A DNA stretch of 64,000 bases from Diphasiastrum complanatum (lineage: Eukaryota > Streptophyta > Lycopodiopsida > Lycopodiales > Lycopodiaceae). The position numbers were made by a program, and so were the translations under genes. Positions 1 to 11,430 of the stretch are shown piece by piece. Within the stretch, counting starts at the first letter, position 1. The number at the start of each line of letters is the position of its first letter. The stretch lies in NCBI GenBank assembly GCA_029204225.1, contig CM055092.1, positions 86,474,032-86,538,031 of the forward strand, in the 5' to 3' direction. A model generated the notes under the pieces. The model was not told the origin of the DNA. It made no database searches and saw only the letters and a program-made list of their open reading frames with translations.

Positions 1-377
1 TTTTGCAGATTGCTAGCAAATTCTTATCTTTTTTTTGCAAAACAAGCAAATTAATAAATAATAATAAGAGCTATTACGACAAGAAATGGAATGTCAAGGC
101 TAAATTAGGGCCTCTTTCCATGTCACTCAGTCACTAGTTCAAAATGATCTCTTCACAAAGGCTTTTCCATGTCATTCTTCACTCGCGCACCCCATTCCCG
201 GGTGAGAGGGTCTGCGACAAAATATGAGATTAGCTCTTGGACAACGCAGACTGCTTTTTGACCCGTGCTTTGCATATGACCTGCTGCTTCTTGTCAAATG
301 CAGTTTTGGCAGGTGACACTATGGTTGCAAGTTTTCTCTAATGAAGGAGAATCTTTGGATGCACCTGAATGGCAAGT
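1..377. other. non-coding, unclassified
   Basis: No credible coding region. The short minus-strand open frames show no recognised motif. The stretch near 180-260 has a loose resemblance to 20780-20870 (both contain a 'cgggtgagagggt'-like core), which suggests a shared decayed repeat. Confidence 0.4.
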
Positions 378-765
378 TATAAGGGAAGCTCCCTCAAGAT
401 CCTCCTTACAAGACAACACACTATGGAGCAGCCACCCAACCAAGTAGAAGCAACCAATCAACTCTAGAAGCTTCACCCCCAAGAAACATGGAGGTAGAGT
501 GAAACCCTGGCAATGAATCAATGATCACAATGAGGAGTAGGACGAGTTTGGCCTCAATATATAGAGCCAAAAGCAACCTGGGCACATAGCCATGCATAGC
601 CCTAAGTTCCCTATACATAGATTCAACTAGAATAGAGTCTTGAGCATGGACCAACTATTCATAGAATTGCTATTGATAACTTTACACATGCATACACTGT
701 CTCATACCTTGTCTAAACTCCATTTAGTGTGTTATGGGCCTCACAAGGATAGTAGTTACTTTCGG
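378..765 (-). repeat. truncated LTR of the LARD-like family
   Basis: This stretch is clearly similar to the LTR at 18311-18832, starting at 'tataagggaagctc' and running through the block about 'gagtttggcctcaat' to 'tagttactttc'. The last ~100 bases of the reference LTR (ending in ggccatggacataaca) are missing because similarity stops near 765. There is no internal region beside it, so it is either a broken solo LTR or a fragment. Confidence 0.7.
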
Positions 766-945
766 GTAGAGTCTAGCGGAGTCCAGAAAGCTCAGATCGA
801 TGTGCAATCACCTCACACGATCTAGGCATGATTAAAGGAAGCCTGGGGATCAATAAAATTTAGAGAGAGAAAATGACTTTCTAGAAAGAGAAAATTATAG
901 AGAGAGAAAAACGTGCTTTACCAGCTTGGGTAGAGTGCTTGGTAT

Positions 946-948
<3 letters not shown>

Positions 949-985
<37 letters not shown>
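949..985. repeat. 37-base G homopolymer
   Basis: An uninterrupted run of about 37 G. Such tracts are rare in plant DNA and are a common site of assembly or sequencing error, so the length should not be trusted. Confidence 0.85.
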
Positions 986-986
<1 letters not shown>

Positions 987-1286
987 CTGCCGAATCACAC
1001 CAATACTATAGGGGAGTGCGGGTTGCGACTCAGGGCGAGCTCCAACCAAGTCTCAGCCTCCCTTGCTGGAATGTTGTCATGGCTCTCGCCTTGGCATGCT
1101 AGCGCCCCGGAGACTAGGGTCCGTCACACACTTGAAATGTAACCTTCTCAGATTTATCAATAAAGTGAGATTTTTCTCAAATTGACTCTGATTACCTTCT
1201 GGGTTTCAATGTTCGGTAAAAGCGCCACTTGTAAGGCCGCTTCCAAATTTTTAAATTGGCACATAGCTGAGGGTCGTATCCCGGGA

Positions 1287-1356
1287 CGCCAGCGGTATGC
1301 CGTCGGGACCATTCGGTCCGCGGCGCCAGCGGTATGCTGTCGGGACCATTTGGTCC
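1287..1356. repeat. 37-bp tandem duplication
   Basis: Two adjacent copies of a GC-rich unit beginning 'cgccagcggtatgc' at 1287 and 1324 differ by a few bases. They lie in non-coding, probably LTR-derived sequence. An aataaa at about 1160 could be an LTR polyadenylation signal. Confidence 0.7.
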
Positions 1357-1454
1357 ATGAACTGATTGTCTCCATATCTGTCGTGGCTTGTGGTTCTGAA
1401 TGTTCCTTGCATGAACGTGAATGGGTTAAGCTCTTGGGGAACGGGCTCTAACTT

Positions 1455-1760
1455 GTCGGCTGAGTTGGATGGCTTGCTTGGGTGGAAGTTATCTGTTTAT
1501 GGCTGTCCAGTCTGGCGTGGCGCCAGGTTGGCTTCCAGCGCTCGTGACAAAGCTTTCAGTTGGTTAAGTCGGATGTAAGTCAGTCCGCGTGCTTGGAATG
1601 GATGTTACTCGTTTGTAACGAAGCTTCGAGTTGGTTAAGTTGATGTATGTCAGGCGGCTTGCTTGGAGGGAAGTCACCCACATCGGGACCCCCGATCTGG
1701 CATGGCGCCAGGTTGGATCTCAATGTTGGTTTTCAGAACTTCAAGTTGGTTAAGTCTGAT
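1455..1760. repeat. degenerate ~185-bp duplicated segment
   Basis: The motif 'tctggcgtggcgccaggttg' at 1511 recurs at 1696 with one change. 'agttggttaagt' recurs near 1557, 1629 and 1744. The pattern is an imperfect duplication of roughly 185 bp with an internal partial copy. No coding content is seen. Confidence 0.5.
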
Positions 1761-1864
1761 CGTTGTTGACGAGTTGGCTGCTTGTATGTCAAGTGGGTTG
1801 GATGGCAAGAGTTGAAGGCTGGGAAGCCAAGTCGTGGATCTCGGGTCCCTTTGGGATGCCTGCG

Positions 1865-2102
1865 CTACAACAAGGTCGCAGACAAGGCAGACAGGCCTCA
1901 AGCAGGGTTCATTCCACAAATGTTGAGGCTGTAGAGCAACAACAGGGTCCGCAAATGGCTGGGTTTCCTCTGTAGGTAGCCGCAAGCATATTGTGGGTCT
2001 GTGGGCATGCCGCAAACAGCCGGTTCGTCACAGACAGGGCTATGAATCAGTTAGCAGAGCCTGACAGATCTTTAAAAAAAATCAGCAGCCCTGCTTATAG
2101 AC
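1865..2102. repeat. ~235-bp dispersed repeat, copy 1
   Basis: This is a direct repeat of 11200-11430. Both share 'ggcagacaggcctca', 'gttcattccacaaatgttga', 'gtagagcaacaacagggtcc' and 'gctatgaatcagttagcaga'. It ends near 'cttatagacatt', where a Gypsy LTR segment begins. The family was not identified, and the repeat may itself be part of a larger LTR. Confidence 0.7.
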
Positions 2103-2562
2103 ATTAGTCACATCCGCCGTTGGAACTGCCTAGCAAAATAACTAGGCCTAACGGGTCGACGTAAATACCCCCGCTATCAAGCAAGGCGGCACGTTTAACT
2201 GGCACCCCCACATTGCATGACAAGTAATTTCGTGTGCCTTAAAATTGTTGATTGAGTGCTGATGAACATTTCATGAAAATTATAAACACCATCCTCTCTA
2301 CCAAGTGCAGTCGTAGTGTAATGGGGATGTCCTTAATTACCCTCACCTAGAGCTATGGATATCGAGAGTGTAGTTACACCTCCTTGCAGCCATGCCTGTG
2401 GGGGCCTGGAAAACCCTCAATGATTGGGGAGCACGGGGCGATTGAGACGGCCCTCCGGATTGGAAGCAGTATCCCTCAATCACTCATGTAAGGGCAGTGT
2501 GGGCCCTTCCCCTGTAGGGTTTCCTGGTGAGACCAATCCCCCATCGGGAATTTCCCCTAACA
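2103..2562 (+). repeat. Gypsy LTR segment (family B), plus orientation
   Basis: The reverse complement matches 9168-9640 over most of its length, for example 'cacatccgccgttggaact' near 2108 and 'gaccaatcccc' near 2530. It ends in 'cctaaca' at 2562, which mirrors the 'tgttaggg' start of the minus-oriented copy and fits the TG...CA ends of an LTR. The left end is cut at the neighbouring dispersed repeat. Confidence 0.6.
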
Positions 2563-2699
2563 CATCACGAATACTGGAAACACTCAAAGAATCAAAAGTA
2601 GCCCGTGACCCTGTACATATACGCTGAATGGAAGGGTGTGAAAAACCCAAACAAAAATTTATAAAATCGAGAAATATACAAAAAGATTATTGTTGTGAT

Positions 2700-3230
2700 A
2701 TGGAACTCACCCAGGAACTTGGGACGTATACGTTGAAGGTAGACAGAGCCTATAGACATTCGAATAGAGAAGGTGCCATAGGAGCACTATTGCAGAATCC
2801 CAATGGGACCGAACTAGCCAGTATAGGAGTCCTATTAGGGAAAGGATTCATAAACAACACTGCCAAATACAAAGCCCTTCTAATCGGTCTACAAATGACC
2901 ATGTGAGTTGCGCAAACTATAGGCAACCTCCGAATTATGGGAGATTTACAACTCCTAATCCGAGGTATGACCGGCGTATATCGACTCAAAAGCAAGACCT
3001 TACAGGCCTATGCAATTGCCATCAACGAATACACTAGAGAGTTTTTCCACATCAAATGGATGCATATTCCATGAGCACAGAACCAACGTGCTGATAGTCT
3101 AGTTGCGGTAGCCTATGACCATGATCATTACTGGCAATGTGAGCCAAAAAGGATAGTCATTTTGCCCATAACCATTCATGCGGAGCTATGGGCAAAGCCT
3201 AGATACGGTATGGAGTTCGGTGGATTAGAA
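2700..3230 (+). pseudogene. Gypsy RNase H domain remnant
   Basis: The plus-strand reading resembles the second type of RNase H found in plant Gypsy polyproteins. A 'TLKVDRAYR' strand is followed by 'GAIGALLQNPNGTELAS', then 'NNTAKYKALLIGLQ' and, after in-frame stops at about 2905 and 3073, 'IKWMHIP...AQNQRADSLVA'. The D of the first strand, the E/K of 'AKYKALL' and the final D of 'RADSL' correspond to the usual D-E-D-D positions; the E is replaced by K. Several stops make it non-functional. It follows an LTR end by only ~140 bp, so gag and most of pol were deleted. Confidence 0.55.
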
Positions 3231-3234
3231 GTCT

Positions 3235-4447
3235 GATAAACCAAGTAGGTCTAGAGAATTCCCAACTCCTAGCCCAATTACATCAGTTGATGAGCCACAA
3301 ACTATCTAGAACTTGTTTTAGGTCACACCATAGGAGCATAACCCATGGGTTAATGCACACGGCCTAAGTACACAGTTAAATCTCTGCCCTAGCACAAACC
3401 TGACAGAAATATACGGAGGGGGAGAGGGGTGTAAAGTTCTAAAATTTTATATATTCAACAAATTGTATATTCATGTACATAAATGCTAAAACACTGGTGA
3501 TGGAACTCACTGCTGAAAAGAGTAGCAGTAATCAGCCCGACCAATGCCATAGAAAACTGATAGAAGGAAGGACAAAGGACCGACATAGAGATCCAACATC
3601 TGAAAGAAGAATTGAAAAAACAAAAGAACCTATGAATCAGAGCCACTAACGAGCTGGTTAGCGCCAATAAGGAGTGAGATACCTGGAAGCAGAAGTAGAA
3701 TTACCTCAAGGAGGCTAGTGACAGATGACAGATAAGCCATAGGGAGGGGTATAAAGGGCAGGAAAAGATCCTAGCCAACACCAAAGTGGAACTAGCTGCA
3801 ACCAAAACTACCGTAGTCATGCTAGCTAGGCAATTACATGAATACTAGAGAAAAGAAGCAACAAGAGGACCAATCAGGCCTCAAAGTTCCCGCAACCCTT
3901 TACCCACTTACCCTATGCACCACAAGAAAATTTTGTCAGACAGTTTGTTCTACAAAAACTTCGATGCTTACAGTTTATATCTACCACCCATGGAGTTTCC
4001 ACTATATGTCCAGGTTTTTGAGCTATGACCATCCACGAGTTCCGCTCTCAGATTCACATGGCCACTCATCCCAGGTAGTTTCGAAAACTACAAAGATTTC
4101 TGCGAGAGCTTATGTAGGTTCTCAGTTGTTGTCGCGCACCAGAAAGATGATATCATTAGATTGGCCGGCACTATGCCTACTGTCTGCAGAATTGGTTACT
4201 ACAACCTTGGGGCGCTAAGACGAAACCCACCAGGATTCACCTTACCAAATGGTGGTACAATCCCAATGAGTCCATGGAGTCAGGGGCGGACCTAACGCTG
4301 TACCTGCAAATGCATGATAGAATTTCCAAGGAACGCAAAACCCTAAACGAGATGTTTTATTTCAAGTTCCTGGAAGGTGTCGATCCAGCCCTTGTAGATG
4401 TGGCAGAAGTGGACCCCAATTACACCGGGGAGTTGAAGAACCAATGA
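3235..4447 (+). pseudogene. possible retroelement gag relic
   Basis: Short plus-strand stretches look protein-like but broken. The clearest lies at about 4240-4447 and reads 'MESGADLTLYLQMHDRISK' followed by 'EMFYFKFLEGVDPALVDVA' up to a TGA at 4447. The composition suits a gag capsid or coiled-coil region, but no diagnostic motif was found, so the family call is a guess based on the Gypsy surroundings. Confidence 0.22.
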
Positions 4448-5579
4448 ACAGAAATGTGCAGGTATGCACTGTAATCACTCACCTCACTATTATGCATCAT
4501 AAACTAGACACAGTATGGTGAGCATTTGTTGCAAGTCTCAATTTTCTATGCATACATCTTTATTGCATCTCTATATAAACTCTGAGCTACATTTGGGCAT
4601 TTGCTAACTTCTATGGGCATAAATGACTGTATAGACGCATAGTTGAGGGGGGGTTGAGAGAGGAAAAAGTGAAAACAGAAACAGTAAAGTGGGGTGGGGA
4701 GTGACTCCATCGCCCAATGGGTAAAGCACAGAACAAAAAAAAAACATATAAAAGAAGAAAAAGAAAACTGAAAAAGAGAGAGAAAGAAAGATTGAGAGAA
4801 AAATTAAAAAAAGAAAAAGACTTCAACCATCTCTATCAAATCTCGAACCAATTTGTGAGGAAGAGTGACGCCTTGCACATCCATAAGAGGTGAGGACGAT
4901 TTTCCTAATTGATTCCATAGACTAGCGGAAAACCAGTACTTCCTACCATCTTGTGTATTGGATCTTAGGACAGTAAGTTGTCCTACATGGACTATTGTCA
5001 GAATATAGGGTTTGAGAAAAGAGTCAGTACAAAGAAGAGAAATGGTTATTCCCTGTCGAATCAGTTCTTAGAGAGTATAAGTTGAATGTCTAAACAAAAC
5101 AAAAAAAAAGAGTTGGTAATCACCAGTTTGGACCGGTTTAAGAGTTGGGGCACTAAAGCCCCATCGTGTATGCATTCACACACACATGAATGACACGGTG
5201 TTAGACACAATACTGTTGACTTGCATCCATATCATCCTATCTCCAATCCAGAGATTTGCATTTGCATATCCCTCCATGCATGGGTCCAAAGGTGGGCATT
5301 GTCTTATGTCTAATGGAAATGGGAGCATTTGCCATTTAGGTCACAGGTGGGTTTTTGCAGGTATGAAGACACCAAATTTATAAGATGCTGCAATAAAATC
5401 CAATCCGGTTGCAGATGGATCCTAAGGGCTCAATCGATGGCCTTTGGGTAGGAAGTTGTTGAAGACATGCACCAGCTCACTATGGTTAGCATCACCTAGC
5501 AAGAGTGCTGAGCCCACTATACTTGATTCACCACCAGGAGCTGGTCTGCGAAACCAGAGAGTCTGGGTCCGCTGTATGG
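4448..5579. other. non-coding, decayed repeat DNA
   Basis: No coding region is supported. An A-rich tract (about 4730-4820) produces a Phe/Leu-rich shadow frame on the minus strand. Position in the minus direction suggests it lies inside the element whose LTR begins at 5608, but no gag or pol motif is readable. Confidence 0.35.
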
Positions 5580-5607
5580 GGACCATACTACCCAGTGGTA
5601 GTCGCCA
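5580..5607 (-). other. candidate primer-binding site of LTR family A
   Basis: On the minus strand the LTR end '...CTAACA' is followed after one base by 'TTGGCGACTACCACTGGG'. This has the form of a plant Gypsy primer-binding site, which usually starts TGGCG. The tRNA was not assigned. Confidence 0.45.
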
Positions 5608-6632
5608 ATGTTAGCCGATATTTTTACACGGAAAATCGGGCTAATATTGAAGTTTAAATTTGCAAAATTGGAAAAATCGGCACGTAAAACCCGATTATTC
5701 GAGAAAAATTGGCACAAATTTGCCTTAAGACTAGGTCCCACCCCACCACTAAAGTGGCTAGACACAGTTTAAAAGTAAGAAATTGACTTTTCAAAAAATC
5801 GCCAAAAATATTTTGTGGTCAAGTTTTGTAAGACCAAGCCAAGAGTGCCGATCCACCTAGAACTAGTCCCAGTCCGTCCTAAATGAGGCTAGAGCAAATT
5901 TTGTGGCCTTAGAAATGGCCAGCACATATTTTACGGCTTTTCAGAAAAATGGCCAGTTGGAAAAAAAAATAGCCGTTATGATCGTGCTAAAATCCCACCA
6001 TGTACTGAGTCCATTTTTTACTAATACATGATCACTCAGTGTGTTTTCAGGGAAACCGTGTTGTCGTGGGAGCCCTAGTCATGAATGCCAAAAAAGTCAA
6101 CCACAGAAGAAAAAACTGAGAAAGAAAAGTTTCGGGTAAAAACAGGTCCGAAAAATATGGATTCAGTGTTAAGGAGTCATAGAGACCCTAACGGCAAAGT
6201 TTGAGCAAATTTACGGGCAATTCACAAAATATGCGGGCCAAGTAGTTACCCAACAAACCAAAAATCCAAACAAATGAGCAGTAGGCGAACGACCCTTGAA
6301 AAATCGAAGAAAGGCCAAAAACGAAGGTACCCAGAGAAAAATGAAGGCGGCCTACTAAATATAGGGGTTGAAAAAGGGCCTCACCCAAAATTTGGATAAT
6401 AAATGCCAAACCACCTTGGAGGCTAAAAAATTTGGGAGGTACACCCACTAGCCATTGACATTTTGGGCTTTTAGGGTGTACAAAAAGGGAAACTTGAATG
6501 GCCTCCCTAGCCTTTGACAAAAATGACATCTTGGCTAGTTTTGGAAGAGAGCCTTGAATGCACCACTCCCCCACTCTCTTATGGAGGCCACTAGGTGTAC
6601 TATCAAATGGGTTGAGGACAAATGGCAAAGAG
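5608..6632 (-). repeat. Gypsy LTR family A, minus-oriented copy (truncated)
   Basis: This is an inverted copy of 12428-13466 of about 1 kb. Both encode the same shadow peptide, containing 'SGLHKRVGEWCIQ' and 'PPKFFSLQGGLAFIIQILGE', which arises from LTR sequence and is not a gene. The inner boundary is 'tgttagcc' at 5608 next to a primer-binding-site-like sequence. The outer end is cut near 6632, where a different element begins. Confidence 0.6.
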
Positions 6633-6884
6633 GGCTTCCAACTTTAGATTCTCTAGGGACCTAGGTCAATATTCCCTCTCTTCAGATTTAGGTCTATATC
6701 CTTCCTAAACTTGTGCGTTCGGGTCATAGTTCTCTTAGTTTCTAGGCCGGTTCTCCCTTTTCTCGGTCCTAGGAATCCAGGATATCTACTCCTCTCCAAA
6801 AAGTTAACCTCACCATGCTCTTTTGCTAGTGGATCCTCGTAGATGGATGTAGGTTCAAATACTGGCGTCTCAACAACTACTGGG

Positions 6885-8309
6885 TTATCTACCTCCGGTG
6901 GTGGTTTGGTGTAGGTTTGGTTTCCTGCGAGGTAGCTCCGTCTGGAGGTTACTCCGGGTCATTACTGACACCTCTTTCCTGCTCGTGGGTTCCTCTAGTG
7001 TCTCCATGGCAATGAAGTTTACAGGTGGCCTGTCATCTTCTACGCGCACCTTCCCTTTATCCTCCTGGCTAATCCTAGGTCCCCATTGTATGTACTGAGG
7101 TGGCCTTGATGGCTCCACTGTTCTGTCCTCCTGGGGTCTATGATTCACTAGGCCAAACATCCTATTCCTAGTATTTAGTGTGTCTCTACATACCCAACAT
7201 CTATCCTCCAAGTGTCCAGGCCTCTTGCAGTACCCGCACACTTGGTTGGGACAGTTTCGATTCAAATAATTCCCTCTACAGTGTCTACACACTAAGGGGT
7301 TCGGTCCCTCTACAGGGTGTCTCTGACCCAACAAATTTTGGTGTCGTTTGAGAAAGTTTACATCTGCTGCCAAGGTCTGCATATTCTCACTCATCACGTC
7401 CATGTATCCTTTCAGCATGGCTCGCATATCGCCTAGTTCTGCGTTGGAGCCTGTGCTCTCATAGCCCTCACGGTTTAGGGTGCTTGGAGCCTTCGTGCAT
7501 CTTGCATTTGTGCATTCCTGCCTTGTCGAGGTTCAATAGCCTGTATGGGACGTGTGTGCTCCTATAGTTGTGATTGGGCCTCCTCTCCACATTTCTGGGC
7601 TTAGATTCAAGTTGTTCACTGCTTGTGATAGGTGGAATGCGTGGGCAACCGCAATCTGTGCGTCTTCTACTATGATTGCCTTCTCTATTGTCTCAGCCAA
7701 CGTTTGGGAGTTACTCTGACGTACAATCATTTGTATGTCATCCTTGAGCCCTCGCAGAAAGAAGGTCAATAGTAATAGGGGTGGTAGTAACATAGTGGAT
7801 TCCACTTGGCGTGACAACTCTATCAAACAACGCCAATATTGTCAGATAGTTTCGTTACTTCCTTGTTGTAGGGAAGTCAGTGTGAACAGTAGGCCATCAG
7901 CCGTTCGGTGGGGAGCATACTCAATTAAAAACAGTCTATGGAACTCCTCGATGGTGTGAATTGAGCCTCTTTGCAGACTATGATACCAGTGCCTAGCCAT
8001 TCCAGACAAAGTCGTGGCAAAAAACATCATTTCATGATGTGGGTTTGTGATGGCACTGGTAAAGCAAGTGGTCCAAAAAGCATCAATATGCTCTTCGGCA
8101 CTTTCATACGGTGCTCCATGAAACTCAGGAGTGGATCCACTAAGTTTGGGTAGTCCTCCTATCTTTGGGGGTACTATGATCCTTGCCATTCTGTTGGCAA
8201 CAAGTTCTGTAGCAGCAGGTGTTACGTTCACTAACGATGGTTCTGTAGCGTCGGTTGGCTCAAGTTCTGGTAGTTCTTCTATAGGTTCCAACGTATCATC
8301 CAAGTCCAT
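6885..8309 (-). pseudogene. Gypsy gag polyprotein remnant
   Basis: Read on the minus strand, a start at 8309 opens an acidic N-terminus. A capsid-like region follows, with 'GSTPEFHGAPYESAEEHIDAF' then 'MARHWYHSL...IEEFHRLFLIEY', the typical plant Gypsy gag pattern. Frames break near 7842 and 7533. The third frame (7427-6885) holds two zinc knuckles: a degenerate 'CRHCRGNYLNRNC' in which the His is Asn, and an intact 'CGYCKRPGHLEDRC'. Pol is missing, because LTR family A sequence begins 250 bp further on. It probably belongs to the element whose minus-oriented LTR begins at 9168. Confidence 0.75.
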
Positions 8310-9148
8310 TATAGGTGGGTGAAACTCATCATCTATGGCTGGTGGATAAGAAACCCACGATTGCTTCTTCTAAGCCCTAAATGCTCTCTCTGGAGATTTG
8401 AAGTCTCTCCGTGCAGTGCTCCCTTAGACCTAGGTTTTCTTGGTATACCTATGATGTCTCGCCTAGGGTGACACTAATGATTTTTCTTTCTCACTTACGG
8501 ATAGCAATCAACTGTCGTTGCACATGCATTTTATGATTTTCCCGAGTTATCCCATAGGTTATCCACCCTTTGTCCACTAATAATGCATATGACCTAACTA
8601 ACTCTACTTGGTCATTTTTCTGCTCAATCCTAATCCAATTGTACCCATGCACAGTTTTTCTTGGTTCTTTGTACTAGGTGTCGTCTCTAAGGGATGCTAG
8701 GGTTGGTGGGTCATAGGGTAATGATTTCCGACTTAGGGCTTTGGTTTTCACCTTTACCCTAGGTTTCATACGAAACTCCATTCTCTAATATGTCCCGTCA
8801 CTCTATGAAAGGTTTCTAGTAGTACTTGGCAACAGTGGTGAAAACTATATGCAGTCTTTAGTCCAAACTGTTTGAAGTAGAATGGCCTTGGTGAAGTCAG
8901 GTCATGTGCAACTAGGGTTGGATTGTGAACTCATGTGGGACAAGGCCCTAAAACGTATGTTCTAGGTGTGGGATCAACACACATCACTGAGTAATGCTAA
9001 CCACTTCGACCTGTGATACTTGCTATTGATTTTCTGAAAACAACGTGTGTACTAGTAGCTTGCACAACCATGCTATCACAAACGTATGAAATTTGTAGAC
9101 CATTGGTGATATCACTACCCTCCAAACACTATTATCTTATCAGGTAAC
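8310..9148 (-). other. untranslated leader between LTR and gag
   Basis: About 0.85 kb with no usable reading frame lies between the primer-binding-site region and the gag start. This suits the leader of a minus-strand Gypsy element. Confidence 0.4.
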
Positions 9149-9167
9149 TCCCGACAGACGCACCAAT
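9149..9167 (-). other. candidate primer-binding site of LTR family B
   Basis: Immediately inside the LTR end, the minus strand reads 'TTGGTGCGTCTGTCGGGAG', a form close to plant Gypsy primer-binding sites. Confidence 0.45.
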
Positions 9168-9640
9168 GTTAGGGCCATTTTTGGCAGGGGATTGGTCCAG
9201 CCAAAATGTCCTAAAAGGGTCAAGGGGCCCCACCTCTAATGGCGATTCAGCCCTACGTGAGCAACAGAGGATTTTCCACTTCCAACCTTGATGGCCTTCT
9301 CTATTGCCCCGTGCTCCCCAACCGATGAGAGTTTTCCAAGCTCTCAGAGATACAGTTGCAAGGAGGGGGTGCTAGCACTTTTGGTGCAAGGATTCACTAG
9401 CTTTCTAGGGTTACGGTTTCGTAAAAAACTTCTATTCACTGGTTCGTGTTAGAATCTTGCTAATGTCTCTTTCACCATTGAATTCGGCTTACGGTTAGTA
9501 AAAAATCTTACATGGGCTTGAAACCAATTTATTGTCTATGATGTGCTCGTGGGGTGCAAGTTATACGCACCGCCTTGTTTGATAAGCGGTAGTATTTTCA
9601 CTAGACAGTACCAACGGTGGATGTGACTAGTGTGACGCTT
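9168..9640 (-). repeat. Gypsy LTR segment (family B), minus orientation
   Basis: It starts 'tgttagggcc' on the plus strand. Its reverse complement matches 2103-2562, including the 'cacatccaccgttggtact' block. It lies directly upstream of the minus-strand gag at 6885-8309, so it is probably the 5' LTR of that element. It may extend rightward beyond 9640, where no comparison copy is present in this window. Confidence 0.6.
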
Positions 9641-10699
9641 TAATCAAGGTGGTGTATTTCAACCACGGATGGTGGACGGCCCGCTCTAGTGTTTCACAGA
9701 GGTCGGGTCCAATTGATACGCCTCATAAATGACGAACAAACGATTTTCACAATTTATCAATCATGTCGTATGCCAACTAGTTTATAGACCGACCAACAAC
9801 CAAATGCAGTGACTATGAAGAAAACGTTTTCTTATGCTACCAAACCGCAATACACAACCGTTTACTTGCTCTAACCGTGGGAAAAACCTTGGTTTTCATA
9901 ATACTGATGCATACTATCAAAAAACACCTGCCTCCTCTACCAGAGTATGTAATAAGACTTTTGGATATTGACAGAAAAAATGACAAATGTAAAGTCATGG
10001 CATACAATATCATCTCACATCAGAAAACCGTTTTCCTACTTTAATACAATATAAAGTCACTTTCCTAAACCTACTTTCCTAAACCTGATCCAAAAAGAAG
10101 GTCCGGTGCTCATAATACAAGTACATATAGAAGACGCAGATGTCATTTTCTAATTTGAAATGATGAAAGCTACGAAAAACTAATACCTAGTAAACAAGTA
10201 TGATACTTCATTATCTAATCTTTCAGAAAGAAACCACAATTGATTAGGTCTCGATAGACACATGACACACGAGGAATTATTGAAATGCTTAAGTTCTCAC
10301 ACAGTATTAGCATGCTACAACTACCTAAGTATCCTACCATTCCTTCAACAAACGAAGGCAGGTACGGACTTCAAGCACACACATTCCCACGGAAGCAAGT
10401 AAGTACAAAAATAAAGACTATAAAAAAGAAACAACCAAGATGAAATAAAACCATACCTCAGTGTGGGCATGGGTGACCGGTAATTGGAGAAGTACTAGTC
10501 ATGAATGCCATTTTACTCCTTCAATCGCAATTCTTTTATGTTTCCGACTTGCTTTCCGAAAACTGTTTGTCCGTAGCGCTTCTTGTGTGAGTTCTAAATT
10601 GTTTTTCTGGTTTGTCGCTTTTCAGTGGCATCAAAATTCGTGATTTGTTGCTCCCCACCAATGCAATTAAAGGCTGCTCAGAAAACAACAATGGAGGGC
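9641..10699. other. non-coding, probably outer part of LTR B and flank
   Basis: No protein-like frame is seen. 'ctagtcatgaatgcca' near 10497 is shared with LTR family A (near 6078), which suggests mixed LTR debris. Confidence 0.3.
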
Positions 10700-11199
10700 C
10701 TACAAATGTGTTGTAGACAGGTTGCACACAGACTAAAACCCTTAGAAACAGCCTTCAAACATTTCTTACAGATCTTAGGCTGGTCCAGTCAGGCAAGATG
10801 GGAACATGGTAGGCTGTAGGTCTGATTTTTTCAAGATTTTGATTGCTAGTGGGCTGTAGACAGGCAATTCAGGGCTGCCATAGGTCACAGTCTAATCTTT
10901 CTTGATTGTCACAGATGCAGGGCCACAGACAGACTGTCAGAGGCCTGGTTGGTCGTATTTCAGCTGGCAGTAGGTCGCACTCAGACTGTATTTGACCGCA
11001 GACAGGCTTTACAGGTCTGGTATGTTGTTTTTTTTGTCATTGTGGACAACATTTGGAAGGTCGCACACAGTTGGTACAGGCCACAGACAGACTTCTGAAG
11101 TTGGTTGGCCACAAGCAGAGATTAGAGATCTGATTTGTCCATGGTTTCCAGCAATGACTGAATACAACTCCAGCGAGGGTCTATGGGCTGTCGAGGGCC
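10700..11199. repeat. degenerate array of 'cgcagacag'-type motifs
   Basis: Variants of 'gccgcagacagactg' and 'ggtctg' recur irregularly many times between about 10700 and 11370 (for example gtcacagatgcaggg, gccacagacagactg, accgcagacaggc). They are spaced tens of bases apart. The array runs into the dispersed repeat copy at 11200-11430. Confidence 0.5.
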
Positions 11200-11430
11200 G
11201 CATGCAAGGCAGACAGGCCTCAGGAAGGGTTCATTCCACAAATGTTGAGGTTGTAGAGCAACAACAGGGTCCAAAAATGCCTGGGTTTTCCCTGTAGGTG
11301 GCCGCAGACAGACTGTGGGTCTGTGGGTAGGCCGCAGACAGCCGATTCGCCGCAGACAGGGCTATGAATCAGTTAGCAGAGCCTAACATATATTTATAAA
11401 AAAAATCAGCTACCCTGCTTATAAACAATG
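11200..11430. repeat. ~235-bp dispersed repeat, copy 2
   Basis: This is the direct repeat partner of 1865-2102, with the same order of shared blocks and scattered substitutions. Confidence 0.7.

Noticed and set aside
6188-6628. 146-residue open frame with a clear homologue at 12390-12827
   Set aside because: Conservation is due to both being copies of the same LTR. The plus-strand copy is interrupted and there is no domain, so it is not a gene.
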